From assembly GCA_002480085.1 (NCBI GenBank), contig DKPJ01000011.1, positions 681,008-745,007 on the forward strand: a DNA stretch of 64,000 bases, written 5' to 3'. The position numbers were made by a program, and so were the translations under genes. A model generated the notes under the pieces. That model did no database searches. It was not told where the DNA came from and worked only from the letters and a program-made list of their open reading frames with translations. Source of the DNA: Enterobacteriaceae bacterium UBA7338 (GTDB lineage Bacteria > Pseudomonadota > Gammaproteobacteria > Enterobacterales > Enterobacteriaceae). Each line of letters begins with the position of its first letter. The stretch's first letter is position 1. Of this stretch, positions 26,973 to 39,142 are shown piece by piece.

Positions 26973-28316
26973 TTATACCAATCCGCAGCGCCGCAGGCTG
27001 CGCACCTCCGCCGCCTGGTAGAGGGCAAACTCGTCCAGCACCGAACAGCCCAGCGCCTGCTCAAACGCCTCCCGGCTGGCATTGCCATGCTGGCGCTGCT
27101 GAGTCTCATTGCCGAGGTTTGACTGGAAAATTCCTGCCGCGCTCACCGGGAGAAAATCTTCATAGGTGATAGGCTGCGCCACCACCCAGCCACGCTCGAT
27201 CAGCGGCTGCGGATCGTCCCCCGGCCCAAAGGCGTGGCGATGCCCCTCTCCCGTGGGCGTCAGGCGGTAGCGGAAGTAGGCCAGCCCCTGGCGACGCAGC
27301 AGCAGCTCGCTGTCGGGAAAGGCGGTAAATTTCTCCTGCAGGTGACGCTGGTGGGTCAGATTATCTTTCCCGGTACCCGCCTCGGCCAGCAGCCGATCGT
27401 AAAGCGCCCGCCCTTTCGGCGTCAGGGCCACGCCGCGCTGCTCGATCTCTCCGAAGCGCGCGCTATGCGTTCCCCGGTGCTCTCCGGCAAACAGCACCGG
27501 CTCCTCCAGCGCCTTGAAGCTGGTCTGGCGCAGCAGGAGCGGAACCTCCCGCCGGGGCGGTCCCTCAATAAGGATTTTTGGCTCGATACCATACTCCGGC
27601 ATCAGGGCCTGCACCTGGTCGATATCCAGCGTGCGTGGCGTCAGGTGATTGATGTGGCAGCCGGGAAAGCAGACGACGTCGGCAATCAGCCGATGTTCAG
27701 CGTGCAGCGCATGGTAGGTTTCGTAGTCAACGGTGGCGTGCTGGTGCCAGCGGAAGGTCTCCAGCGCCTGCTGGACAAATTCGTGCGCCTGAGCGGCGGT
27801 AAATCCGCCCTGCTTCTCAAAACACGCCAGCAGCTCCAGACAGCGCGGGGTAAAAATCGAACGTCTGGCAAGAATGCTTTTAGCGCGCTGGCGCAGCGAA
27901 TCGCTCTCAATCAGCTCCGGGCGGAGCAGCGAAGTGAAGACGCGAAACGGATTGCGGCACAGCGCCTCGTCGTCAACCGGGCGAAACGCGGTGGAGTGCA
28001 CCGGCACCCCCGCCTCGGAGAGATCGTAGTAGCCCACCGGCTGCATGCCCATAACCGCGAAGAGTCGCCGCAGCGTGGATAGCTCCAGCGGCGTACCCAC
28101 GCGAATCGCCCCGTGGCGCTCAACGTTGAGCCGCGCCAGCTCGTCGGCGTTAGCAAGCTGTTCATGCAGCTTAGGGTTGTTCTCAAGCACCGCCAGATTT
28201 ACATCGGCAACCAGCTCCAGCAGGGTGCCGTACTGGGGAACTTCCTGCTGGTACATGGCCGACATGGCCTGTGAAAATTCTTCCCGGATCTCATCAGCCG
28301 TGATGGTATACGCCAT
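26973..28316 (-). CDS. ydcJ: YdcJ, 2-oxoadipate dioxygenase/decarboxylase (HglS, DUF1338) family
   Basis: 447 aa, as E. coli YdcJ. Homologues named HglS use Fe(II) and O2 to convert 2-oxoadipate into D-2-hydroxyglutarate in lysine catabolism, with a vicinal-oxygen-chelate fold. Conserved histidine- and arginine-rich segments are readable: GVPVHSTAFRPVDD, CFPGCHINHLTPRTLD and ARFGEIEQRGVALT. The chosen ATG (28314-28316) has AAGGGGAG upstream and matches E. coli MANTITADEIRE; a Met seven codons earlier overlaps that Shine-Dalgarno. Divergent from ydcI. The physiological substrate in enterobacteria is not settled. Confidence 0.9.
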   Translation of the reverse strand: MAYTITADEIREEFSQAMSAMYQQEVPQYGTLLELVADVNLAVLENNPKLHEQLANADELARLNVERHGAIRVGTPLELSTLRRLFAVMGMQPVGYYDLSEAGVPVHSTAFRPVDDEALCRNPFRVFTSLLRPELIESDSLRQRAKSILARRSIFTPRCLELLACFEKQGGFTAAQAHEFVQQALETFRWHQHATVDYETYHALHAEHRLIADVVCFPGCHINHLTPRTLDIDQVQALMPEYGIEPKILIEGPPRREVPLLLRQTSFKALEEPVLFAGEHRGTHSARFGEIEQRGVALTPKGRALYDRLLAEAGTGKDNLTHQRHLQEKFTAFPDSELLLRRQGLAYFRYRLTPTGEGHRHAFGPGDDPQPLIERGWVVAQPITYEDFLPVSAAGIFQSNLGNETQQRQHGNASREAFEQALGCSVLDEFALYQAAEVRSLRRCGLV

Positions 28317-28506
28317 AATCTCATTTCTCCCCTTCATCTACCTGGAGTGTAGAGAAGGTCCTCACCCGGCGCGGGAAATAATTACAAAATGTGATCGGGG
28401 CAAAGAGTGTAAGCATCAGTTACATAACAAATAATTATACTTATTGTCGGCAGAAAGCCGTAGATAGCCGGTGAAAGCGCTTAAATGTTAATAATATTTT
28501 GCTAGC

Positions 28507-28529
28507 AAGTTATCAAATTTAGATAACTT
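28507..28529. promoter_or_regulatory. Inverted repeat upstream of ydcI, candidate LysR-type box
   Basis: AAGTTATC (28507-28514) and GATAACTT (28522-28529) form a perfect inverted repeat separated by 7 AT-only bases, containing the T-N11-A pattern of LysR-family sites. It lies 38 bp before the ydcI ATG in the 251-bp gap shared with ydcJ, which suits autoregulation by YdcI. Confidence 0.5.
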
Positions 28530-28567
28530 TTCTTGTCAGCGGTTGTGCTCTGTTTTTAACATTGGTT

Positions 28568-29491
28568 ATGGAAAAAAATGGTCTCTTCAGTCAGCGCATT
28601 CGCTTGCGCCACTTACATACCTTTGTCGCCGTCGCTCAACAGGGAACGCTGGGGCGTGCGGCAGAAACGCTCAACCTTAGCCAGCCCGCGCTGTCGAAAA
28701 CCCTTAACGAGCTGGAGCAGCTTACCGGCACGCGACTGTTCGATCGTGGGCGGATGGGCGCGCACCTGACCGTGGTGGGCGAACAGTTCCTGACCCATGC
28801 GGTGCGGGTGCTGGATGCGCTAAATACTGCCGGACAGGCGCTGTACCATAAAGAGGGCGTTAACAGTGACGTGGTGCGCGTCGGCGCGCTGCCCACCGCT
28901 GCGCTGGGCATTATGCCCCCGGCGATTGGCGAATTTCATCACCACCTGCCGCATATTACTCTCCAGGTGGCGACCATGAATAACCCGATGCTGCTGGCTG
29001 GCCTGAAAACCGGCGAGCTGGATATCGGCATCGGCCGTATGTCGGACCCGGAGATGATGAGCGGCCTGAATTACGAGCTGCTATTTCTGGAATCCCTGAA
29101 GCTGGTAGTCCATCCCAATCATCCGTTACTTAAGGATACGGTGACCCTTAGCCGGGTGATGGAGTGGCCGGTCGTGGTCGCCCCGCAGGGCACCGCGCCG
29201 CGTCAGCATACCGAGGCGCTGCTCTCAAGCCAGGGGTGCACGCTGCCCTCAGGCTGTATCGAAACGCTGTCGGCCTCTCTCTCCCGCCAGCTTACCGTCG
29301 AGTACAACTACGTCTGGTTTGTTCCCTCCGGGGCGGTAAAGGACGATCTCAAACAGGGGGCGTTGACGGCGCTACCGATCCCGGCCCAGGGTGCGGGCGA
29401 GCCGATCGGCATCATTACCCGCATTGATGCCCCGCTCTCGGCGGGGGCGCAAACGCTGCTTAGCGCTATCCGAAAATCGATGCCGGTTTAA
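28568..29491 (+). CDS. ydcI: YdcI, LysR-family transcriptional regulator
   Basis: LysR-type regulator (307 aa, as E. coli YdcI) with the N-terminal helix-turn-helix LGRAAETLNLSQPALSKTLNELE and a periplasmic-binding-protein-like effector domain. In Salmonella and E. coli YdcI has been connected with acid stress and growth control. The ATG at 28568 (MEKNGLFSQRIRLRH) matches E. coli; a TTG two codons upstream also opens the frame. Divergent from ydcJ. Confidence 0.92.
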   Translation: MEKNGLFSQRIRLRHLHTFVAVAQQGTLGRAAETLNLSQPALSKTLNELEQLTGTRLFDRGRMGAHLTVVGEQFLTHAVRVLDALNTAGQALYHKEGVNSDVVRVGALPTAALGIMPPAIGEFHHHLPHITLQVATMNNPMLLAGLKTGELDIGIGRMSDPEMMSGLNYELLFLESLKLVVHPNHPLLKDTVTLSRVMEWPVVVAPQGTAPRQHTEALLSSQGCTLPSGCIETLSASLSRQLTVEYNYVWFVPSGAVKDDLKQGALTALPIPAQGAGEPIGIITRIDAPLSAGAQTLLSAIRKSMPV

Positions 29492-29615
29492 CGCAGCGTG
29501 CGCTTTAGCCCTCTTCCAGCGGCAGTTGTTGCGCAAATGGTAAACATGACGTTAATTGTATGATAAAAACGCGTTATTGATTATGGGTGCAGGAACCCGC
29601 CGTCTGGAAGAACGC

Positions 29616-31907
<2,292 letters not shown>

Positions 31908-31928
31908 CGCCAAATTTCCTCTCTTCTC

Positions 31929-31955
31929 GCCCGTCTTTGTGACGGGCTTTTTGTT
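31929..31955 (+). terminator. Terminator after the YdeP-like gene
   Basis: GCCCGTC (31929-31935), TTTGT loop, GACGGGC (31941-31947), then a TTTTTTGTTT tract, 22 bp after the stop codon. Confidence 0.85.
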
Positions 31956-32155
31956 TGCCACCCACAAAACGTGTGAAATTATTTTTTTAACAATTGCGTA
32001 AAACAATTTAACAGATCTATCATGTCGCACAATTCACCATATGGTTCATAAAATTTTATTATGGTGAAGATTTGAACCCATTTTACAAGGCAACCCCTGT
32101 TTAAATTACCTTTTTGGTTCACATGCAAACCAGAGAGGTCTCTTAGGAGAGTGAC

Positions 32156-34519
32156 ATGGCAACTGGCAGCACGCCGCGCGGGATCGGTCGGATCCTGAAG
32201 TGGCTTCTGGTCGGGCTGATGATCATCATCGGTCTGGCTATTGGTATTCCCGGCATCAAACTCGTCTCGCTGGGAGGTAGCGTCTACTTCCTGGTGATGG
32301 GCGTCGTGATGCTGATCTCTGCACTGTTAATTATCAAAAACCGCACCAGCGGCATCGTGCTCTACGCGCTGGCGTTTATCGCCTCGGCGATCTGGGCCGT
32401 TAGCGACGCAGGCTGGGACTTCTGGCCGCTCTTCTCGCGGCTCTTTACCTTTGGCGTGCTGGCTCTCCTCGCCGCCCTGCTCTGGCCATTCATGACCGCT
32501 TCAGGCAGCAAAAAGCCCGCTTTTGGCGTTGCGGCCGTGATTGCCCTCGCGCTGCTGGTCAGCGCGGGCTGGATGTTTAAGCCGCAGACGCTGGTCACCG
32601 CCAACGAAGCCGTACCGGTGCAGCCGGTGGCGAAAGGTAGCGAGCAGACCAGCTGGAAGCACTGGGGTAACACCACCCATGGCGACCGCTTTGCCGCCCT
32701 GGATCAGATCAACAAGCAGAACGTGGACCAGCTGGAGGTGGCGTGGGTAGCGCATACCGGCGATATCCCGCAGAGCAACGGCTCTGGCGCGGAGGATCAG
32801 AACACGCCGCTGCAGATCGGTGACACCCTGTTCGTCTGTACGCCGTACAGCAAGGTGCTGGCGCTGGACGTTGACTCCGGGAAAGAGAAGTGGCGCTATG
32901 ATAGCAAAGCCACTGCGCCAAACTGGCAGCGCTGCCGTGGCCTCGGCTATTACGAAGATGCTCAGGCCGTACCCGTTCCTGCCGCGCAGCCCACCGCCTG
33001 CCCGCGTCGTCTGTTCCTGCCGACCACCGATGCCCGTCTGATCGCCATCAACGCCGATAACGGCCAGCCGTGCGCGGACTTTGGTGACAACGGCTCGGTT
33101 GATCTCAGCGTCGGTATGGGTGAAGTCAAGCCTGGCTACTATCAGCAGACCTCCACCCCGCTGGTGGCGGGTAACGTGGTGGTTGTTGGCGGTCGCGTGG
33201 CGGATAACTACTCCACGGGCGAACCGCCGGGCGTGGTGCGTGCCTATGACGTGCACACCGGCAAGCTGGCGTGGGCGTGGGATCCGGGTAACCCGGCGAT
33301 CACCGGCCTGCCGCCGGAAGGTCAGACCTACACGCGTGGGACGCCTAACGTCTGGTCGGCGATGTCTTACGACGCCAAACTGAACATGGTCTATCTGCCA
33401 ACCGGCAACGCCACCCCAGACTTCTTCGCCGGGGAGCGTACCGCGCTGGACGACAAGTATAGCTCATCCATTGTTGCCGTTGATGCCACCACGGGCCAGG
33501 TGCGCTGGCACTACCAGACCACCCATCACGACCTGTGGGACTTTGACCTGCCTGCGCAGCCGCTGCTCTACGATCTGCCTGACGGCAAAGGCGGCACGAC
33601 GCCGGTGCTGGTTCAGACCAGCAAGCAGGGTATGATCTTCATGCTCAACCGAGAAACCGGCGAGCCGGTGGCGAAGGTTGAAGAGCGTCCGGTTCCGGCT
33701 GGCAACGTTGAAGGCGAGCGCTACTCTCCGACCCAGCCTTACTCCGTAGGGATGCCGATGATCGGCAACCAGACGCTGACTGAATCGGATATGTGGGGCG
33801 CAACCCCTATCGACCTGCTGATCTGCCGTATCGAATTTAAAGCGATGCGTCACGAAGGCGTCTTTACCCCGCCCGGTCTCGACCGCTCCCTGCAGTTCCC
33901 GGGATCGCTTGGCGGCATGAACTGGGGCAGCGTCTCGGTCGATCCGAATAACGGCCTGATGTTTGTGAACGACATGCGTTTGGGACTGGCAAACTACATG
34001 GTGCCGCGCGCTAACGTAGCGAAAAACGCCAGCGGCATCGAGATGGGGATTGTGCCGATGGAGGGGACACCGTACGGCGCGATGCGCGAGCGTTTCCTCT
34101 CTCCGCTGGGCATTCCGTGCCAGAAACCACCGTTTGGTACCATGTCTGCTGTCGATCTGAAGTCCGGCAAGCTGGTGTGGCAGGTGCCGGTAGGTACGGT
34201 ACAGGATACCGGCCCGCTGGGGATCCGCATGCATATGCCGATTCCGATCGGTATGCCAACCCTGGGCGCGTCCCTCTCTACCCAGTCCGGCCTGCTCTTC
34301 TTTGCCGGTACCCAGGATTTCTATCTGCGCGCGTTTGATACCGCGACGGGGAGCGAAATCTGGAAGGCGCGTCTGCCGGTAGGCAGCCAGTCCGGCCCGA
34401 TGACCTACGTGTCACCGAAGACCGGCAAGCAGTACATTGTGATCAACGCGGGAGGCGCACGTCAGTCTCCGGATCGCGGGGATTACATCATTGCCTACGC
34501 GCTGCCTGACAGTAAATAA
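32156..34519 (+). CDS. Membrane-bound PQQ-dependent dehydrogenase (glucose/quinate/shikimate family)
   Basis: 787-aa Gcd relative that oxidises a sugar, polyol or cyclitol in the periplasm and passes electrons to ubiquinone. Residues about 10-150 hold five membrane helices; the rest is an eight-bladed PQQ propeller facing the periplasm. HHDLWDFDLPAQP with the catalytic Asp, and the PQQ-contacting Lys in TSKQGMIF, are kept. The segment equivalent to E. coli AGGHGSFGTK, whose His775 governs glucose use, reads AGGARQSPDRGDY here, so glucose as substrate is doubtful. PQQ must be made elsewhere or taken up: no pqq genes are in the window. This is probably a paralogue of the housekeeping gcd. Confidence 0.87.
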   Translation: MATGSTPRGIGRILKWLLVGLMIIIGLAIGIPGIKLVSLGGSVYFLVMGVVMLISALLIIKNRTSGIVLYALAFIASAIWAVSDAGWDFWPLFSRLFTFGVLALLAALLWPFMTASGSKKPAFGVAAVIALALLVSAGWMFKPQTLVTANEAVPVQPVAKGSEQTSWKHWGNTTHGDRFAALDQINKQNVDQLEVAWVAHTGDIPQSNGSGAEDQNTPLQIGDTLFVCTPYSKVLALDVDSGKEKWRYDSKATAPNWQRCRGLGYYEDAQAVPVPAAQPTACPRRLFLPTTDARLIAINADNGQPCADFGDNGSVDLSVGMGEVKPGYYQQTSTPLVAGNVVVVGGRVADNYSTGEPPGVVRAYDVHTGKLAWAWDPGNPAITGLPPEGQTYTRGTPNVWSAMSYDAKLNMVYLPTGNATPDFFAGERTALDDKYSSSIVAVDATTGQVRWHYQTTHHDLWDFDLPAQPLLYDLPDGKGGTTPVLVQTSKQGMIFMLNRETGEPVAKVEERPVPAGNVEGERYSPTQPYSVGMPMIGNQTLTESDMWGATPIDLLICRIEFKAMRHEGVFTPPGLDRSLQFPGSLGGMNWGSVSVDPNNGLMFVNDMRLGLANYMVPRANVAKNASGIEMGIVPMEGTPYGAMRERFLSPLGIPCQKPPFGTMSAVDLKSGKLVWQVPVGTVQDTGPLGIRMHMPIPIGMPTLGASLSTQSGLLFFAGTQDFYLRAFDTATGSEIWKARLPVGSQSGPMTYVSPKTGKQYIVINAGGARQSPDRGDYIIAYALPDSK

Positions 34520-34532
34520 GCGGTAAAAAAAA

Positions 34533-34550
34533 GGGGGCCTCGCGGCCCCC
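34533..34550 (-). terminator. Terminator of trg (possibly bidirectional)
   Basis: GGGGGCC (34533-34539), 4-nt loop, GGCCCCC (34544-34550). On the minus strand, 15 bp after the trg stop, it is followed by eight T residues; on the plus strand it lies 14 bp after the PQQ dehydrogenase stop and lacks a T run. Confidence 0.85.
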
Positions 34551-34564
34551 AAAGGTTGGTGAAA

Positions 34565-36253
34565 TCAGAACGTTTCCCAGTTATCGCCGCTGGCCAGCGC
34601 CGGACGCGATGGCGTAAAGGGTTTTGTCGCGGTAGGTTTCTCTTCCCGGGCCTGGCTGCCCTGCTTGAGCCGGAAGGTGCCTACCGCCTCGGTCAGACGC
34701 GCCGCCTGCTCTTCCAGCGACGCCGCCGCCGCTGAGGCCTCCTCCACCAGCGAGGCGTTTTGCTGAGTAACGTTATCCATCTCGGTGATGGCCTGGCTAA
34801 CCTGCTCAATGCCGCGACTCTGCTCGTCGGACGCTGCGGCAATCTCCTGCATGATGTCGGTGACGCGTTTTACCGCGGCAACGATATCGCCCATCGTATC
34901 TCCTGCCGCTACCACCTCTCCGGAACCGCGCTCAATCAGCGTGACCGATTCGCTAATCAGCCCCTCGATCTCTTTCGCTGCCTGGGCGCTACGGCTGGCA
35001 AGGGTGCGTACTTCGCTGGCAACCACCGCGAAGCCACGGCCCTGCTCGCCTGCGCGTGCCGCTTCCACCGCCGCGTTAAGCGCCAGGATATTGGTCTGGA
35101 AGGCGATGCTGTTGATCACGGCGGTAATCTCAGAGATCTTCTTCGAGCTGGCAGAGATGTTACCCATGGTCTGCACGACGCCGGAGACAATCTGCCCGCC
35201 TTTAGTGGCCTTGCCGGAGGCGTCCCCGGCCAGCTTGCTGGCGTGATGGGCGTTGTCGGCGTTCTGCTTCACGGTAGCGGTCAGCTGCTCCATGCTGGCT
35301 GCGGTCTCTTCGATGGCTGCCGCCTGCTGTTCGGTGCGTGACGAGAGATCGGTATTGCCCGCCGAGATTTCGCTGGTACCGCGATAGATCTCCTCTGCGC
35401 CCTGGCGCACTGTACCCACGGTTTTCACCAGCGAGTGCTGCATTTTTTGCAGGTCGCGGCTGAGGATACCAATTTCGCTGCGTCCGGTAGGCTCGTCGGC
35501 ATGGGTCAGATCGCCAGAAGCAATCAGCTCGATACGATGCGCGGCACGCTGGAGCGGATTAATCACGATGCGGCGCAGGACAACAAAGGTAATGAGGGTC
35601 AACATCAGCGCCAGCACAAACGCGCCCGCCATAAACATCAACCCAAGCTGGGAACGCTGGTGCGCCAGCGCGCTGAGCGTGTTGGCCCGCTCGGTGCGGA
35701 TCTGAATGGCCTTCAGCAGCACCTCGTTATAAGCGGTGTCCAGCCCTCTGGCCTGCTCGTTTTCATGGTTAATGATCGCCTCAAACATGCCGTTTTTAGC
35801 GTACTTCAGCATCGGCTGTAACCCGGCGATATAGGCATCGAACCGTGCCTTGAGATCGCCATCCAGCGCCTCATCGGCAGGCGTTTTCACGCTGCGGTTC
35901 ATGTAGGCGTTGAAGCCCTCCTGCGACTGGCCGATGCGCTTCTCTGCCTCGGCAATATTGAGCTTCATATCATCCATCTCCGCGATGCGGCTGGCCGCCC
36001 CGGCATGGATCATATTGATACGCGAGGTGCGCAGGTGGTTGGAGCTATTGGACAGCCCCATGCGGATTTGAATCTCTTCGGTGACGTCCTGCTGATCGCG
36101 ATCGGCCTGTATCAGGAAATAGCCTGCCAGCCCTGAGCTGAGGGCGAAAAGCAAAAGAATGCCGCCGAGGATAGCGGAGAAGAGGGGTACTAAGCGGATA
36201 TGATGTAAAAAGCCAACTGTCTGCGGTCTGTGCATCGCTGCTGTTTTGTCCAT
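34565..36253 (-). CDS. trg: Trg, methyl-accepting chemotaxis protein (ribose/galactose type)
   Basis: Inner-membrane chemoreceptor (562 aa; E. coli Trg 546 aa). Order: cytoplasmic N-terminus, first membrane helix (about 25-47), four-helix periplasmic sensor, second membrane helix (about 210-235), HAMP, methylation helices, and the signalling tip INSIAFQTNILALNAAVEAA. E. coli Trg senses ribose and galactose through their periplasmic binding proteins, and the sensor domain here is almost the same (MLKYAKNGMFEAIINHE). It ends in GDNWETF, the CheR/CheB-docking pentapeptide, which E. coli Trg does not have. AAGAGAG precedes the ATG at 36253; a second in-frame ATG lies six codons downstream. Confidence 0.92.
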   Translation of the reverse strand: MDKTAAMHRPQTVGFLHHIRLVPLFSAILGGILLLFALSSGLAGYFLIQADRDQQDVTEEIQIRMGLSNSSNHLRTSRINMIHAGAASRIAEMDDMKLNIAEAEKRIGQSQEGFNAYMNRSVKTPADEALDGDLKARFDAYIAGLQPMLKYAKNGMFEAIINHENEQARGLDTAYNEVLLKAIQIRTERANTLSALAHQRSQLGLMFMAGAFVLALMLTLITFVVLRRIVINPLQRAAHRIELIASGDLTHADEPTGRSEIGILSRDLQKMQHSLVKTVGTVRQGAEEIYRGTSEISAGNTDLSSRTEQQAAAIEETAASMEQLTATVKQNADNAHHASKLAGDASGKATKGGQIVSGVVQTMGNISASSKKISEITAVINSIAFQTNILALNAAVEAARAGEQGRGFAVVASEVRTLASRSAQAAKEIEGLISESVTLIERGSGEVVAAGDTMGDIVAAVKRVTDIMQEIAAASDEQSRGIEQVSQAITEMDNVTQQNASLVEEASAAAASLEEQAARLTEAVGTFRLKQGSQAREEKPTATKPFTPSRPALASGDNWETF

Positions 36254-36376
36254 GGCTATCGACTCTCTTATTGTAAGATGCGTAAATACACGCCTGTCAG
36301 ATAGTCATCGGCAGCCCTAAGATTTATCTTATGGCTAAAAGCGCCAACTCGGTCACAGATTCGCACATTAAAATGT

Positions 36377-36401
36377 CTGCCGACGGCTAAACCGCCGGCA
36401 G
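36377..36401 (-). terminator. Terminator of frmRA
   Basis: CTGCCGACGG (36377-36386) pairs with 36392-36401 (10 bp, one G-T wobble in RNA) around a 5-nt loop, 6 bp after the frmA stop on the minus strand, followed there by ACATTTTAA. Confidence 0.7.
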
Positions 36402-36406
36402 TGGGA

Positions 36407-37832
<1,426 letters not shown>

Positions 37833-37840
37833 ACGCCCTC

Positions 37841-37861
37841 CTATACTGTAGGGGGGTATAG
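37841..37861. promoter_or_regulatory. FrmR operator
   Basis: CTATAC (37841-37846) and GTATAG (37856-37861) form a perfect inverted repeat flanking a G-tract (TGTAGGGGG), the AT-flanked G/C-tract architecture bound by CsoR/FrmR-type repressors. It begins 9 bp upstream of the frmR start and must overlap the frmRA promoter or leader. Confidence 0.75.
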
Positions 37862-37998
37862 TAGCAGGATCACTATCTTGCTGTAAAATTTATGTTTGAT
37901 TCGATATTAGCGAACGTGAATGACTGCGTACCGCCTCCTTATCGTGATGTTGATCACATTTTATAACGTTATAGGTAGGCTTCAATCAGCATAAGTAG

Positions 37999-38017
37999 TT
38001 AAATAATACTCATTATC
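37999..38017. promoter_or_regulatory. Fur-box-like site
   Basis: These 19 bases match the E. coli Fur consensus at 14 of 19 positions, with the last 8 (TCATTATC) all matching. The site overlaps a possible -10 (AATAAT at 38002-38007) and lies 11 bp before the ATG of the small ORF at 38028. The assignment is from sequence match alone. Confidence 0.45.
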
Positions 38018-38027
38018 ATTTAAGGGG

Positions 38028-38195
38028 ATGAATTTGAAAGGGATGATTTGCCATGGTTCTTTGATTCATACAGCCAATTATGTCAATAACAACCCCGTCA
38101 TATCAGGCCCAAGAGCGCTGGTATGCGTACTTACTGTTTTGGCAAATTTCTACCGATTACATATATTATTTTTTCCCCTGCTTTCAGGACATTAG
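38028..38195 (+). CDS. Possible 55-residue peptide behind a Fur-like box
   Basis: Small ORF beginning MNLKGMICHGSLIHTANY and ending FFPLLSGH, with an AAGGGG Shine-Dalgarno at a good distance from the ATG. Its stop (38193-38195) is one base before the ATG of the CPBP protease gene, a spacing typical of coupled genes. No family is recognised; the middle to end is fairly hydrophobic. It could be a real iron-regulated leader or peptide, or a decayed remnant of a longer gene. A different frame over the same bases would extend the CPBP protein N-terminally. Confidence 0.35.
   Translation: MNLKGMICHGSLIHTANYVNNNPVISGPRALVCVLTVLANFYRLHILFFPLLSGH
38139..38167 (+). promoter_or_regulatory. Promoter for the CPBP protease gene
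   Basis: TTGGCA (38139-38144), 17-bp spacer, TATATT (38162-38167). Transcription would start near 38174, about 23 bases before the ATG at 38197. Because it lies inside the longer open frame from 38080, it supports the shorter protein. Confidence 0.6.
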
Positions 38196-38196
38196 G

Positions 38197-38889
38197 ATGA
38201 ACATCTCCGGATACAGCAGTGAATTTACTGAGAGAAGCAAAGCCGTAACCGGATGTTTTGCCATGTTCACTCTTTTTCTTGGCATCACCTTCTTGCCTAA
38301 TTTTTATGCTGGCAGTAAGGCGCTTTTAGTAGAGGGATATCTCTATCCTTTGCTCTTCGGTCTGGAGTTTATGATTATTACTCCTCTCTATTACATATAC
38401 TTTCGTAACAGAGAGGGACATGGCAAAGGGCAGTTCCGTAGCGGGATATTCCTGACCCTGTTTCTGTGTGTGCTTTTCGTGCAGTTTATTATCCCCTCTA
38501 TTACAGCTGCAAAACAGGTCGAAAGTTGGTCTGCCTCCCAGATGGCACTTGAAAGCCACGTATTCTGGTTGAACGCATTCATGATGGTTCTGATTGTTCC
38601 TGTTTATGAAGAGATGGTTTTCCGCGGCTGCCTTTTCACTATTTTCAAATTCTGGCTAGGGAATAATATCTACGCCGCTGGCGTTGCTGTTTCTATTTTA
38701 TTTTCTGCATGCCATCTGCAGTACATGGACTGGCGATCGTTTCTGATCTTATTTTTGGTCTCGACTATTTTTGTCGCGGGACGGGTCATTACCGGTGGAA
38801 TAGTGATGCCGGTTGTCCTGCATATGATGATGAATCTGGTGGTAATCGGTGCCCCCTATGCCCTGGGTCTGTTGAATTTCGCTGACTAG
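38197..38889 (+). CDS. CPBP-family intramembrane metalloprotease (Abi family)
   Basis: Multi-pass membrane protein of 230 aa with all three CPBP motifs: EEMVFRG (EExxxR), the FSACH element (FxxxH), and HMMMN (HxxxN). Members include the CAAX prenyl protease Rce1 and bacterial proteins that give self-immunity to bacteriocins; the substrate here is unknown. Start 38197 (MNISGYSSEFTER) was chosen over 38080 because a good promoter and AGGACATTAGG lie between the two. The gene is much more AT-rich than its surroundings, suggesting acquisition by transfer. Confidence 0.8.
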   Translation: MNISGYSSEFTERSKAVTGCFAMFTLFLGITFLPNFYAGSKALLVEGYLYPLLFGLEFMIITPLYYIYFRNREGHGKGQFRSGIFLTLFLCVLFVQFIIPSITAAKQVESWSASQMALESHVFWLNAFMMVLIVPVYEEMVFRGCLFTIFKFWLGNNIYAAGVAVSILFSACHLQYMDWRSFLILFLVSTIFVAGRVITGGIVMPVVLHMMMNLVVIGAPYALGLLNFAD

Positions 38890-39142
38890 CGTGGGTACTT
38901 TCAGCCAGAGCCACAAGGCTACTTGACTCACTGACTCTACCGATCGGCAGTCACCAACGCGTACACCTCAGCAGGCTCTCCAACCATACAAGCTACCTAA
39001 AAGCGATTATTTCTTGCGCAAGCGCGCAGTTCGTATATCAATTGTTAATAAAGATGCATGCATTATTTTTTGGCTTACAGAACGCGTCGATGAAGGATCG
39101 ATTTTGACGTTCCCATGTCCAATAGGTAAGAGTCAAATTATA

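Noticed and set aside
38080..38196. N-terminal extension of the CPBP protease by 39 residues
   Set aside because: A good -35/-10 promoter and a ribosome site lie inside this stretch, and the added residues do not resemble the family N-terminus.
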